Part shown: one piece after another, positions 6,224 through 13,576 of the stretch
Position numbering within the stretch: position 1 is the stretch's first letter
Layout of the letters: each line of letters begins with the position of its first letter
DNA from: Fimenecus sp051881395
GTDB taxonomy: Bacteria > Bacillota > Clostridia > Oscillospirales > Acutalibacteraceae
Direction: 5' to 3'
DNA length: 26,499 nt
Assembly (NCBI GenBank): GCA_051881395.1
Contig: JBJEPU010000202.1
Location: forward strand, 1-26,499
Notes under the pieces: model-generated
The model's input: the letters and a program-made list of their open reading frames with translations, nothing else
Databases searched by the model: none
What the model was told of the DNA's origin: nothing
Translations under genes and position numbers: made by a program

Positions 6224-7765
6224 ATGGCAAAAGAAGGGAAAACCGAAAGACGAACCCTCAAAGGCTTTTTGGACAGCAAAATTGTCCAAAAAGATGTCGG
6301 CGAGGAAACCTACCTCACTTGGCGTGAAAATATTTCTTACGCCCTCGGGCGCGGCGCGCAGGGGATGTTTACCTCGATGACGGGTTCAAAATATTTGAAC
6401 TACTTTTTAACCAATATTTTGTTGGTACGGTTTAACGATCGCCCGGGCGGACCGATGAAAATTGCTTCGCAAATCCGTTTGTACTGCGGCATTTTTGACG
6501 CGATTAACGATCCGATTATGGGCGTTTTGGTTGACAAAACCCGTACCAAAGAAGGGCAGATGCGCCCATACATACGCATTGCACCGTGGTTTGTGGCGGC
6601 GGTGATGCTGCTGTTCTTCTTAGGCATTCCGGGCACCATGCCGAATTGGGCGTGCATTGCATGGACAACCTTTTTGTTTGTCGGCTTGGATGTGACCTAT
6701 ACGGCGTTTGACATTCCGATGGGCGCGCTTGCCTTTGCGATTACGCCCAACGGCTTTGAACGGACGAAACTCTACGGCGTCAGTTCGATTGTCCGCTCGA
6801 TTTCGGGCGCTTTGCCGGGGCTGTTTGTCGCTTGCGCGGCGTGGCTTCCCTACTTTAATTCGCACACCTCAAAGGCATATTTAACGGGTGCCTGTGTTTC
6901 GGCGGTCGGGATTTTGGTATTTACGCGCATTACCTACCGCAACACCAAAGAGCGCTGTGTGCACCATGAGGACTCACCCAAGGTTTCGGACTGCTTCCGT
7001 TTGCTGTTCAAAAACCGCCCGCTGTTTATGCTGTTTATTGCCAATTTGCTGTTCCTTTTGGTCAAGGTGACCAACCAAATCAACTTCTATTTCGTTGCGG
7101 ATTTGATGTTCGACACCAAATACAATGTGTTTATTGATGTGATTACCTTCCCCGGTTTTTTGATTGCCGGTATCGGCGTGCCGAAGCTTGTGGAAAAATT
7201 GGGCCAGCGGTTTGATTCGAGAACTTTTTATCGCGGGTGCTGTGTCGTGGCAATCGTGCTGCATTTGCTGTTCTTTGCAACCTGCTATGACGGCTATATC
7301 CACAAGGGCGCAGGGCAACCCGTTTCGTTGGGTATCGGTATTTTAACCGTTCTGTTTACGGGGCTTACCGCCATTCCGCTGGAATGCAAAAACTTAATGC
7401 AAAAGGAAATGGAAGCCGAAACCGTGGACTATATCGAGTGGAAAACGGGCACGCGTGTAGAGGGGATTATGCTTTCCATTATGTCCTTTACGGGCAAAAT
7501 CGAAAACTCGGTTTCTTCGGCAATCGGTATGGCGATTTTGGCGTACACGGGTTATGTTGCCCACGATGAGGGCAATGTCATTCAAAACAGCCAGACCAAT
7601 ATGGCGCTGTTTTTGATGACGACGATTTTGCCGGCTGTCGGCTATCTGCTGATGCTCGTGCCGATGGCGTTTTACAATATTTCCGGCAAAGACCATCACA
7701 AGATGATTGAAGAAATCAAGGCGCGCAACGCCAAAAAAGCGGCTGTCGAGGCGGCTGAGCAATGA
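6224..7765 (+). CDS. GPH-family sugar:cation symporter (MFS)
   Basis: This 513-aa protein with about twelve hydrophobic helices belongs to the glycoside-pentoside-hexuronide:cation symporter family (MelB/UidB type). The family signature after helix 2-3 is clear: F91-DAINDPIMGVLVDKTRTK, with D96 and D104 in the positions expected of cation/sugar-site residues and the cytoplasmic loop. The substrate cannot be read from sequence; proximity to the hexuronate operon makes a glucuronide or galacturonide plausible but it is separated by pduL-bioY. ATG 6224 is preferred over TTG 6218 because AGGAG (6211-6215) is 8 nt upstream. It overlaps the phosphoesterase gene by ATGA. Confidence 0.93.
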   Translation: MAKEGKTERRTLKGFLDSKIVQKDVGEETYLTWRENISYALGRGAQGMFTSMTGSKYLNYFLTNILLVRFNDRPGGPMKIASQIRLYCGIFDAINDPIMGVLVDKTRTKEGQMRPYIRIAPWFVAAVMLLFFLGIPGTMPNWACIAWTTFLFVGLDVTYTAFDIPMGALAFAITPNGFERTKLYGVSSIVRSISGALPGLFVACAAWLPYFNSHTSKAYLTGACVSAVGILVFTRITYRNTKERCVHHEDSPKVSDCFRLLFKNRPLFMLFIANLLFLLVKVTNQINFYFVADLMFDTKYNVFIDVITFPGFLIAGIGVPKLVEKLGQRFDSRTFYRGCCVVAIVLHLLFFATCYDGYIHKGAGQPVSLGIGILTVLFTGLTAIPLECKNLMQKEMEAETVDYIEWKTGTRVEGIMLSIMSFTGKIENSVSSAIGMAILAYTGYVAHDEGNVIQNSQTNMALFLMTTILPAVGYLLMLVPMAFYNISGKDHHKMIEEIKARNAKKAAVEAAEQ

Positions 7766-9198
7766 GCCGCGCGCTTCGTTTCACGGTGCTTGCCGACACG
7801 CATTATTATGACGCGTCGCTGGGCGTGACGGGCAAAGCGTATGCACTTCGGAGCGCCTCCGACCAAAAATGCCTTGCGGAAACCGACGCAATCCTAACGG
7901 CGGCATTTTCGGAGATTGCCGCAAGCGATACGGACGCGGTGCTCATTGCCGGCGACCTTTCCAATGACGGTGAGCGCGTCTGTCACGAAAAAATGCGTGA
8001 AAAGCTGTATGCGTTACAGAAAAATAAACCTGTTTTCGTCACGACGGCTACGCACGACTGGTGCTGTGACAAAAATCCGCGCCGTTTTGACGGCGACAAA
8101 GTGTTAAACGATGTCGAAACGCTTTCGAGCGCGGAATTATACGATTTTTATGCGGATTTCGGTGTAAACGGTGCGCGCGACACATTCAAAACGCACATCG
8201 GTACGGCGTCTTACCTTGTGGATTTGTCGGATTCGGTGGTGCTGTTGTCGCTGATTGACGACAAAAACGGCAATGACCACGCGGGCTACACGCCCGACCA
8301 TCTCCAATGGATTTTAGACACGGTGCGCCGCGAAAATGCGGCGGGTAAAACCGTAATTGCAATGCAACACCATCTTTTATATCCGCACCTTTCGCCGCTG
8401 GTGACAAACGGCGCTTGCTGTGCAAACCGAGACGAACTGCGCGAGCAGTTGGCGGACGCGGGCTTACGATTTTTGTTTGTCGGGCATTCGCATATACAGC
8501 GTATCGACAAATTTGTGTCGAAAAACGGCAGGGAACTGTACGAAATCAATGTCGGCTCGCTGTGTGGGTATCCCGCGCCACGCGTGGAGGTGGAAATTAC
8601 CGATACCGAGGTGCGTTTGCACACGGTCTTGTTAAAGCAATTCACTTACGGCGGCAAAACCGTAGACGCACAAAGGTATTTGGAGGCGCACGCCGTCCAT
8701 TTAATCGGCGGCGTTTTGACCACGCTCGCCCACGGCACAAGTGGGGAGGCGGCGGAAAAATTGCAGTCCTTCGGCGTGTCCGCCGCAGACGCGCAGGCGT
8801 TTACGGGTAACGGGTTTCCGCTGTTGCAACGCGCCGCCCGCTTCTTGCTGCGTGCGCGTGTCAAAGATGTTGCCGCACTTTTGCGGCGTTTGCCCGGCGG
8901 CAAAGCCATTGCCGCCGAAGATGTGCTTGCGGTGTGCAATATGCCGCTGACACAAATCGCAAACGCCGTTATGCTGTCGGCGCTTTCGGGTGTGGGACTG
9001 AACAAAACATATCCGCAAGCCCTTTGCCGATTGCTTTGCGCTGTGGGGGATATGCCATCGGCGGTGCTGACCGCATTGCATGTGGAAAATGAAAAACTGT
9101 CCGCCCTCTCGCGCGAGTTGCCGCACTTGCTTGCGGAAGTTTGCACGGGCGGCGAACTCGACAACCAAAATCTGACGCTTGAAAGAGTGCAAAAGTAA
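7762..9198 (+). CDS. Calcineurin-like metallophosphoesterase
   Basis: The N-terminal ~270 residues carry the metallophosphoesterase core: D12-T-H14, G64-D65-LSND, an H203/H204 motif in AMQHHLL, and G241-H242-S-H244. The usual GNH(D/E) motif is altered: the position reads T95-A-T97-H98-D99-W, so the metal-bridging Asn is Thr, while the His and Asp remain. The C-terminal ~200 residues are alpha-rich and unrecognised. No signal peptide is seen, so it should be cytoplasmic. It starts in the ATGA overlap with the symporter gene, so the two are translationally coupled and may act on the same substrate, for example a phosphorylated product of transport. Substrate unknown. Confidence 0.85.
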   Translation: MSRALRFTVLADTHYYDASLGVTGKAYALRSASDQKCLAETDAILTAAFSEIAASDTDAVLIAGDLSNDGERVCHEKMREKLYALQKNKPVFVTTATHDWCCDKNPRRFDGDKVLNDVETLSSAELYDFYADFGVNGARDTFKTHIGTASYLVDLSDSVVLLSLIDDKNGNDHAGYTPDHLQWILDTVRRENAAGKTVIAMQHHLLYPHLSPLVTNGACCANRDELREQLADAGLRFLFVGHSHIQRIDKFVSKNGRELYEINVGSLCGYPAPRVEVEITDTEVRLHTVLLKQFTYGGKTVDAQRYLEAHAVHLIGGVLTTLAHGTSGEAAEKLQSFGVSAADAQAFTGNGFPLLQRAARFLLRARVKDVAALLRRLPGGKAIAAEDVLAVCNMPLTQIANAVMLSALSGVGLNKTYPQALCRLLCAVGDMPSAVLTALHVENEKLSALSRELPHLLAEVCTGGELDNQNLTLERVQK

Positions 9199-9199
9199 A

Positions 9200-9685
9200 A
9201 TGAAAACTTTAATTGTTTATGCGACGAAAAACGGTGCGACCGAAAAAGCGGCAAAAATCCTCGGCGAAAAACTCGGCGGGGCAGACCTGAAAAACATTGC
9301 ACGCGACAACTTTGACCTTGCCGCCTATGACCGTGTTTTGGTCGGCAGTAATGTCCGTATGGGCACGGTCGACCGCAAAATTCGCGCATTTTTGCTGTCG
9401 CAAATCGGTATACTGTTGCAAAAAGAGCTTGGGTTATTTTTATGTTGCTGTTTTCCGAAGCAGGAACAAGCCTATTTTGAGAGCAATGTACCTTCCCAAC
9501 TTTTGGAGCACGCCAAAGCCGCCGCGGCATTGGGCGGGGAGCTTGACCGCGCGAAATTAAAGGGTACGGATAAATTGGTTGCCAAAATGGTATTGAAGGC
9601 TGACCACGCACAAGGCATTTTGCGTACCTTTGCTTTGGAAAATGACAGAATAGACGCATTTGTTGAGAAACTGACCAAAATGTAA
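9200..9685 (+). CDS. Flavodoxin-domain protein (HemG-like)
   Basis: This 161-aa protein starts with a flavodoxin FMN-phosphate-binding loop, VYATKNGATEKAA (residues 6-18), then shows YDRVLVGSNVRMG, as in the Flavodoxin_5 family that includes HemG-type protoporphyrinogen oxidase. The cysteine cluster LFLCCCFP after the third strand is typical of Firmicutes members. Because no heme genes lie nearby, a general redox role is more likely than heme synthesis. ATG 9200 follows the phosphoesterase stop by 1 nt; the ribosome site is weak (GAAAGAG within the upstream gene), so coupling is likely. It ends the symporter operon. Confidence 0.85.
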   Translation: MKTLIVYATKNGATEKAAKILGEKLGGADLKNIARDNFDLAAYDRVLVGSNVRMGTVDRKIRAFLLSQIGILLQKELGLFLCCCFPKQEQAYFESNVPSQLLEHAKAAAALGGELDRAKLKGTDKLVAKMVLKADHAQGILRTFALENDRIDAFVEKLTKM

Positions 9686-9699
9686 CGGTCGGTTGCAAT

Positions 9700-9738
9700 G
9701 CCGCAAACAGCGAAGCAACCGTCGGTTGCGGCTTTTTT
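9700..9738 (+). terminator. Intrinsic terminator after the flavodoxin gene
   Basis: GCCGCAA (9700-9706) pairs with TTGCGGC (9726-9732), and six T residues follow at once. Inner sequence GAAGCAACCG can also pair with CGGTTGC just upstream (9688-9695), giving an alternative fold. It closes the 6102-9685 transcription unit. Confidence 0.8.
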
Positions 9739-9794
9739 CGGTTGACAAGCAAAGTCGCTGGCGCAACCGCAAAAGAATATGGTAACCTGAGGGC

Positions 9795-10070
9795 AAGGTG
9801 AGGAGAGTCGAACCCGATATGGTTTAAAACGGTATATTTCCGCTTGAACTGCGTTAAAAATCTCACTATACGGCAGTATGGCTTCGTTTTTATGCCTTTC
9901 GGGAACGAAAATCTACTCGTTTTAAACTGCTCTGCACCGAAAACAACGAGAGCGCGGATGGATTTTTGCTTTTGAAACAGCAGTCGGGCTGACGCCCGAC
10001 AACGATGAAAAAGTGAAAAGCCGCCGTGCTATCAAATTTTCGGCATATTGTGTTCGACTCTCCTCACCTT
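9795..10070. mobile_element. 276-bp non-coding element with 19-bp terminal inverted repeats
   Basis: The left end reads AAGGTGAGGAGAGTCGAAC (9795-9813), and its exact reverse complement is at 10052-10070; ATAT matches continue the symmetry 3 nt further in. The interior has no convincing ORF, but carries a hairpin GTCGGGC-TGAC-GCCCGAC (9983-10000) and short AT-rich similar stretches. Size, perfect termini and lack of coding capacity fit a MITE-like non-autonomous element. No obvious target-site duplication is visible, and no cognate transposase lies in the window. The ends resemble a tRNA T-arm (GTTCGACTC), but no tRNA cloverleaf forms. Confidence 0.6.
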
Positions 10071-10098
10071 AACAACAAAGCAAAAGGAGCGTTTCAAA

Positions 10099-10770
10099 AT
10101 GGGTTACCTGGACAAAATTAAACTGGCGAATTATTCGCGGGCAGAGGATTGGCTCAATTCCATTTCGCATATGGTCGGCGGCGGGCTTTCGGTGCTGGCA
10201 CTGCTTTTGTGCCTGATTCGTGCGATTGTCGTGCGGCGTTGGGATTATGCAATTTTAAGTCTTATTTACGGGTTTACGATGATTGCAATGTATTCGTGCT
10301 CGTCCGTGTACCACGCCCTGCGCCCGAACCGCGGCAAAAAGGCGATGCGCATGGTCGACCACGCGATGATTTACCCGATGATTGCGGGCACGATTACACC
10401 GTTTGCGGTGTTGGTGATTGTCCCCGTGAAGCCCGTGCTCGGGTGGGTAATTGTTGCCGTGGCATGGGTGACGGTCGCCGCCGCCGTGCCGATTACTTTA
10501 ACGCTTTTCAACAAAACAAAAGTTGTGCAAATGGTGCTGTATTTGGCGCTTGGCTGGATGATTATTGTCGCCATCAAAACACTTTGGGAATGTTTTGACC
10601 GCACAGGCACGATTTTGATGATTGCGGGCGGCGTGCTGTATACGCTCGGCGCGATTATCTACGGCATCGGTGCAAAGAAGAAGTATTTTCACAGCGTGTT
10701 TCATTTCTTTGTGCTGGCAGGTTCAATACTTCACTTCTTCGCATTGTATCTGTATGTCTTTGTGAAGTGA
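10099..10770 (+). CDS. Haemolysin III family (PAQR-like) membrane protein
   Basis: The 223-aa product has about seven hydrophobic helices and the HlyIII/YqfA pattern: an N-terminal EDWLNSISHMVGGG, the SSVYHAL motif with its conserved Ser and His at the end of helix 2, DHAMIYPMIAGT, and a C-terminal HSVFHFFVLAGSILHFFA. In PAQR proteins these Ser/Asp/His residues bind zinc, suggesting a membrane hydrolase-type site; haemolytic activity is not implied. ATG 10099 has AGGAG 9 nt upstream. The gene lies 28 nt after the inverted-repeat element, so its promoter must be inside or upstream of that element. No strong promoter was found. It seems monocistronic. Confidence 0.92.
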   Translation: MGYLDKIKLANYSRAEDWLNSISHMVGGGLSVLALLLCLIRAIVVRRWDYAILSLIYGFTMIAMYSCSSVYHALRPNRGKKAMRMVDHAMIYPMIAGTITPFAVLVIVPVKPVLGWVIVAVAWVTVAAAVPITLTLFNKTKVVQMVLYLALGWMIIVAIKTLWECFDRTGTILMIAGGVLYTLGAIIYGIGAKKKYFHSVFHFFVLAGSILHFFALYLYVFVK

Positions 10771-10801
10771 GATGCCAAACGCTGGATGTTAGCGACTGAA
10801 T

Positions 10802-10829
10802 GTAGGGGTCAGCGTCCCCGACGACCCGC
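10802..10829. repeat. GTAGGG repeat, half unit
   Basis: GTAGGGGTCAGCGTCCCCGA followed by CGACCC carries the left terminus and a GGGGTC/GACCC-type stem, like the half unit at 3672. There is no CCCTAC right end. Confidence 0.45.
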
Positions 10830-10870
10830 AGACAGCCACAAGGGCAGTCCTTGCGATTGGGAAAAATCCA

Positions 10871-10900
10871 TGTCATTCTGAGCTGTCAAGCGAAGAATCG
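10871..10900 (+). repeat. TGTCATTCTGAGC interspersed repeat
   Basis: TGTCATTCTGAGC then TGTCAAGCGAAGAATCG. The core repeats, inverted, at the left edge of the window (1-20). Sequences of this form are frequent between genes in many gut Firmicutes and other bacteria; the function is unknown. Confidence 0.55.
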
Positions 10901-11081
10901 CAAATCTGCACGCAATGTATTTTTGGTGTGTAGAGAACAGTTTTGACCGTAATCATCGATTTTGCTGAATTTCGTTCCTGCTCCTTCCTTTTCAGCGCCG
11001 TGCGCCTTTTTTGCTTGTCGAGCAAAGAAATTTTGGCGAAGCATCTCGTTCAGACGGTCATTTCGTGGTAATCAACAAAAC

Positions 11082-11123
11082 AAAAAAGCCGATGGCAAGT
11101 GATTTGCGCACTAGTCATCGGCT
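11082..11123 (-). terminator. Intrinsic terminator of the AraC-family gene
   Basis: On the minus strand AGCCGATG (from 11123) pairs with CATCGGCT (to 11087), with extra inner pairs (AGTG/CACT), and is followed by six T residues (A-tract 11082-11087 on plus). It is about 60 nt past the stop of the minus-strand regulator gene. Confidence 0.85.
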
Positions 11124-11186
11124 CTGCGTTTATATATTTGGCGATTCAAGGAAAAAAGCGCCTGAATGAATAACGTGCTTGGACGA

Positions 11187-12086
11187 TTATTTCAGTTTAA
11201 TTGGTTTAATAGGAAACCATAGCTCAATATAGCCATATTCTCTGTCGCCTCCGTAAATTTCAAAATTCGGTCCGTCAACTCTTTCATAATTGGTCGTCGG
11301 CAGCCATTCTGAATAAAACCTTTTCTGAAGGTTCTCTAACACGCCAAATGCCTCATCCCATTTGAACTTTTCCGAAGGGAATATTGCATAAGTCTGTGAC
11401 GGAATGTGTTGGACTTTATAACCCTTGGTTTTTGAATTTCCCGAAACAAAAGCACACAGCATATACGGAAAGGTATTGCCAAATGTCTTTCGATAATTCT
11501 CCACGCCGTGGATTTTGCATAAATCCGATGGGACGAAATCCGGCAAATCTCCGGAGGCTTCAAACAATCTTTCATAGTCGCCGTTTTGATGTGACTTTTG
11601 CCATAATTCTGCGGGACTTGTAAACCCTTTTTTCTCTGATAAAGATGCCACTGTTTCAATGCCGAAAACATCGAACGCTTCTTTTTTCTCAATCCTGTAA
11701 TTCATAGGTTTTTCTCCTTTGATTGAAATTTGAAAAGAGATCCTTGGATAAATTTTCAACTCTGCGCCTGTTTTTTTTGCCTCTTTCGGTGTAATGCCGT
11801 GCACCTTTAAAAAAGCTCTTGAAAAAGAAACTGAGGATTCATATCCGTATTTCAAGGCTACATCAATTACCTTGGCATCAGATGTTTGTATTTCTAATGC
11901 CGCTACGCTCATACGCCTCCTTCGTATATATTCAGCCAAGGATATATCTGTGATAAATGAAAACATTCTCTGAAAATTATAGGATGAACAGCAAGCTTTT
12001 TGAGCCACTATGTTCAAATCAATATCATTAGCCAAATTATCCTCAATATAGTCAAGTGCAGCATTCATCTTATCTATCCATTCCAT
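11187..12086 (-). CDS. AraC-family regulator with GyrI-like effector-binding domain
   Basis: The 299-aa protein has an N-terminal AraC-type DNA-binding domain with two helix-turn-helices (residues ~8-110; AQKACCSSYNFQRMFSFIT and YGYESSVSFSRAFLKVHG are the second helices). The C-terminal part (~125-299) resembles the GyrI/AraC_E_bind fold that binds small molecules, often drugs. This order, with the HTH first, is that of the Rob/SoxS-with-GyrI and BmrR-like sensors. A strong AAAGGAG precedes the ATG. It is alone on its strand, with its own terminator. Its codon use (TTA, ATA, AAA, TTT rich) is AT-richer than that of its neighbours, suggesting acquisition by transfer. The target genes are unknown. 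Confidence 0.93.
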   Translation of the reverse strand: MEWIDKMNAALDYIEDNLANDIDLNIVAQKACCSSYNFQRMFSFITDISLAEYIRRRRMSVAALEIQTSDAKVIDVALKYGYESSVSFSRAFLKVHGITPKEAKKTGAELKIYPRISFQISIKGEKPMNYRIEKKEAFDVFGIETVASLSEKKGFTSPAELWQKSHQNGDYERLFEASGDLPDFVPSDLCKIHGVENYRKTFGNTFPYMLCAFVSGNSKTKGYKVQHIPSQTYAIFPSEKFKWDEAFGVLENLQKRFYSEWLPTTNYERVDGPNFEIYGGDREYGYIELWFPIKPIKLK

Positions 12087-12111
12087 AGACCTTTCTCCTT
12101 TCAGCTAAACC

Positions 12112-12140
12112 ATATCATTATTTTGACCCAAAAGTCGCAA
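12112..12140 (-). promoter_or_regulatory. Probable promoter of the AraC-family gene
   Basis: On the minus strand, -35 TTGCGA (12140-12135), a 17-bp spacer and -10 TGATAT (12117-12112) precede the gene by about 25 nt. The hexamers are only moderate matches. A TATAAT further upstream lacks a good -35. The stretch 12141-12360 between here and the rplU promoter shows nothing else I can support. Confidence 0.4.
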
Positions 12141-12364
12141 CTTTTTATGCACAATTCAATACGCTATATGTATCCAACAGCTATTTTCAGCAAAATTATA
12201 ACAAAAGCACCGCGAAAAGTATACTTTCGGTAGGAATCAACAGGATGAAGGCGCGCTGTATTATTGCCGGAAGTCTGCGTTCTGCTGTTGCATCTGTGTA
12301 TATTTTATTAGGTCGGCATTTCCGATTGAGAGACTCATCACACGTGGCGCACGCAAAAAAACTG

Positions 12365-12393
12365 TTGACAAGTCTTGACAATTCTGTTAAAAT
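12365..12393 (+). promoter_or_regulatory. Sigma-A promoter of the rplU operon
   Basis: A consensus -35 TTGACA (12365-12370) and TAAAAT -10 (12388-12393) are separated by exactly 17 bp. The transcript would begin near 12400, giving a leader of about 88 nt before rplU. This is the best promoter in the window. Confidence 0.85.
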
Positions 12394-12399
12394 ACCATT

Positions 12400-12487
12400 T
12401 GCCGCATATTGGGGGCGTGCTGTATGCACAGAAAACAAGCGTTCTTGTGCCCACGGTAGCGAGTCTATATTTAAGGTAGGTTAAACT
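12400..12487 (+). ncRNA. Candidate L21 leader (ribosomal protein autoregulatory 5' UTR)
   Basis: The leader carries two small hairpins, GTGC-TGTAT-GCAC (12417-12429) and ACAAG-CGTT-CTTGT (12435-12448), followed by the rplU ribosome site AAGGTAGG (12473-12480). Firmicutes rplU-prp-rpmA operons are known to have a structured L21 leader. I match it by position and by the presence of paired elements, not by consensus sequence. The ORF overlapping it is rejected. Confidence 0.5.
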
Positions 12488-12799
12488 ATGTACGCAGTAA
12501 TCGAAACAGGCGGCAAGCAGTACAAGGTACAGCCCGGCGACGTCATTTTCGTCGAGAAGCTTGCAGTCGAAGAAAACACCGACATCACCTTTGATAAGGT
12601 TATCGCAGTCGGTGCAGACGACGGCATCAAGGTCGGTAAGCCCTATGTGGAGGGTGCAACCGTTTCCGCCAAAGCCCTGAAAAACGGCAAAGGCAAAAAG
12701 GTCGTTGTGTTCACTTACAAACCCAAGAAGAACGAAAAACGCAAAAAAGGCCATCGTCAGCCCTACACCAAGGTTGAGATTGCCGCAATTAACGCGTAA
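12488..12799 (+). CDS. rplU: 50S ribosomal protein L21
   Basis: The 103-aa protein is a full-length L21. It begins MYAVIETGGKQYKVQPGD and ends with the RNA-binding basic region YKPKKNEKRKKGHRQPYTK, both hallmarks of the family. It binds 23S rRNA near L20 in the 50S subunit. The ribosome site AAGGTAGG is 7 nt upstream. It opens the rplU-prp-rpmA operon, and its stop is 2 nt before the next ATG. Confidence 0.98.
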   Translation: MYAVIETGGKQYKVQPGDVIFVEKLAVEENTDITFDKVIAVGADDGIKVGKPYVEGATVSAKALKNGKGKKVVVFTYKPKKNEKRKKGHRQPYTKVEIAAINA

Positions 12800-12801
12800 C
12801 G

Positions 12802-13119
12802 ATGATTTGTGCAGACTTTCATTTCGGTGAAAACGGTATTTCGTTTACCGTGAAAGGCCATTCGGGGCGTGCAAAAGCGGGTGAGGACATCATCTGTGCG
12901 GCGGTTTCCTCGGCGGTCTATATGGCGGCAAACACCGTGACCGAGATTTTGGGCCTTTCCCCCGAAATCGCCGAACGCGACGGGTTTTTATCCCTCGCGC
13001 TTACAAGCAGTGCCGAAGCGAAAGCGGCGTCCCCCGTTATCGAGGGGCTTTGCCTGCATCTTGCGGGCTTAGAAGAACAATATCCCGATTATATCCATGT
13101 TGAAAGAGGTGCTTTATAA
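12802..13119 (+). CDS. prp: Ribosomal-processing cysteine protease Prp
   Basis: Prp (YsxB family) removes the N-terminal extension of L27 in Firmicutes, an essential step for ribosome assembly in Staphylococcus aureus. The 105-aa product has the catalytic dyad H20 in KGHSG and C32 in AGEDIICAAVSSA, at the spacing found in the family. It lies between rplU and rpmA, the conserved order, and its stop codon overlaps the rpmA start (TAATG). The substrate sequence is visible at the start of L27 just downstream. Confidence 0.96.
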   Translation: MICADFHFGENGISFTVKGHSGRAKAGEDIICAAVSSAVYMAANTVTEILGLSPEIAERDGFLSLALTSSAEAKAASPVIEGLCLHLAGLEEQYPDYIHVERGAL

Positions 13120-13403
13120 TGCTTAAAATTAACATTCAGCTGTTTGCACACAAAAAAGGTATGGGCTCGACCAAAAACGGCCGTGACTCCGAATCCAAAA
13201 GACTCGGCGTAAAACGCGCCGATGGGCAGTTTGTGCTTGCGGGCAACATTCTCGTCAAACAGCGCGGTACACATATCCATCCCGGTGAAAATGTCGGCAG
13301 AGGCTCCGACGACACCCTCTTTGCCAAAATCGACGGCAAAGTGAAATTTGAAAGAATGGGTAAAGACCGCAAAAAAGTCAGCGTTTATGCTGTGGAACAG
13401 TAA
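13119..13403 (+). CDS. rpmA: 50S ribosomal protein L27 with cleavable N-terminal extension
   Basis: The 94-aa protein is L27. Its start MLKINIQLFAHKKG carries the Firmicutes-type presequence, cut by Prp after the phenylalanine (QLF|AHKKG), which exposes the AHKKG tail that reaches the peptidyl-transferase centre. The rest (GVKRADGQFVLAGNILVKQRG, and GRGSDDTLFA) is typical. It is the last gene of the operon and is followed by a strong terminator. Confidence 0.98.
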   Translation: MLKINIQLFAHKKGMGSTKNGRDSESKRLGVKRADGQFVLAGNILVKQRGTHIHPGENVGRGSDDTLFAKIDGKVKFERMGKDRKKVSVYAVEQ

Positions 13404-13427
13404 ACGAAAACCTTTTTTATGTTGTTT

Positions 13428-13460
13428 AAAGGACAGTAACAACCGTTACTGTCCTTTTTT
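13428..13460 (+). terminator. Intrinsic terminator of the rplU-prp-rpmA operon
   Basis: A 13-bp perfect stem, AAAGGACAGTAAC / GTTACTGTCCTTT, with the loop AACC is followed by further T residues. It lies 24 nt after the rpmA stop. Confidence 0.93.
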
Positions 13461-13515
13461 CAACGCTTTGTAAGCAGGAAAATATAACAAACTGACAGAA
13501 AATCCAACAAAAAGG

Positions 13516-13544
13516 TTGAATTTTTCAAAGAATCCATATATACT
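13516..13544 (+). promoter_or_regulatory. Promoter of the methyltransferase gene
   Basis: The -35 is TTGAAT (13516-13521), the spacer 17 bp, and the -10 TATACT (13539-13544). The ATG at 13577 has AAAGGAA in front of it. Confidence 0.65.
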
Positions 13545-13576
13545 TATATCTATGCACGAAAAGAAAGGAATGCGTT

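Larger units (their letters stand above)
10771..11081. other. Gene-free region with degraded repeats
   Basis: This region contains fragments of both repeat families listed below, plus a degraded GTAGAGAACAGTTTTGACCG (10930-10949) that resembles the left arm of the GTAGGG repeat with several changes. No ORF here has a ribosome site, and no terminator for the haemolysin III gene is obvious. It marks the boundary between converging transcription units. Confidence 0.5.

Noticed and set aside
9795..9817. A tRNA 3' end on the minus strand (GTTCGACTCTCCTCACC)
   Set aside because: The T-arm does not pair, and no anticodon or D-arm lies within reach; the sequence is explained by the 19-bp inverted repeat.
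8646..9866. A 406-codon open frame on the minus strand
   Set aside because: It lies antisense to the phosphoesterase and flavodoxin genes, has no family resemblance, and crosses the terminator and inverted repeat; a shadow of GC-rich coding.
12245..12484. A 79-codon open frame before rplU
   Set aside because: It contains the rplU promoter and leader hairpins and lacks a convincing ribosome site.
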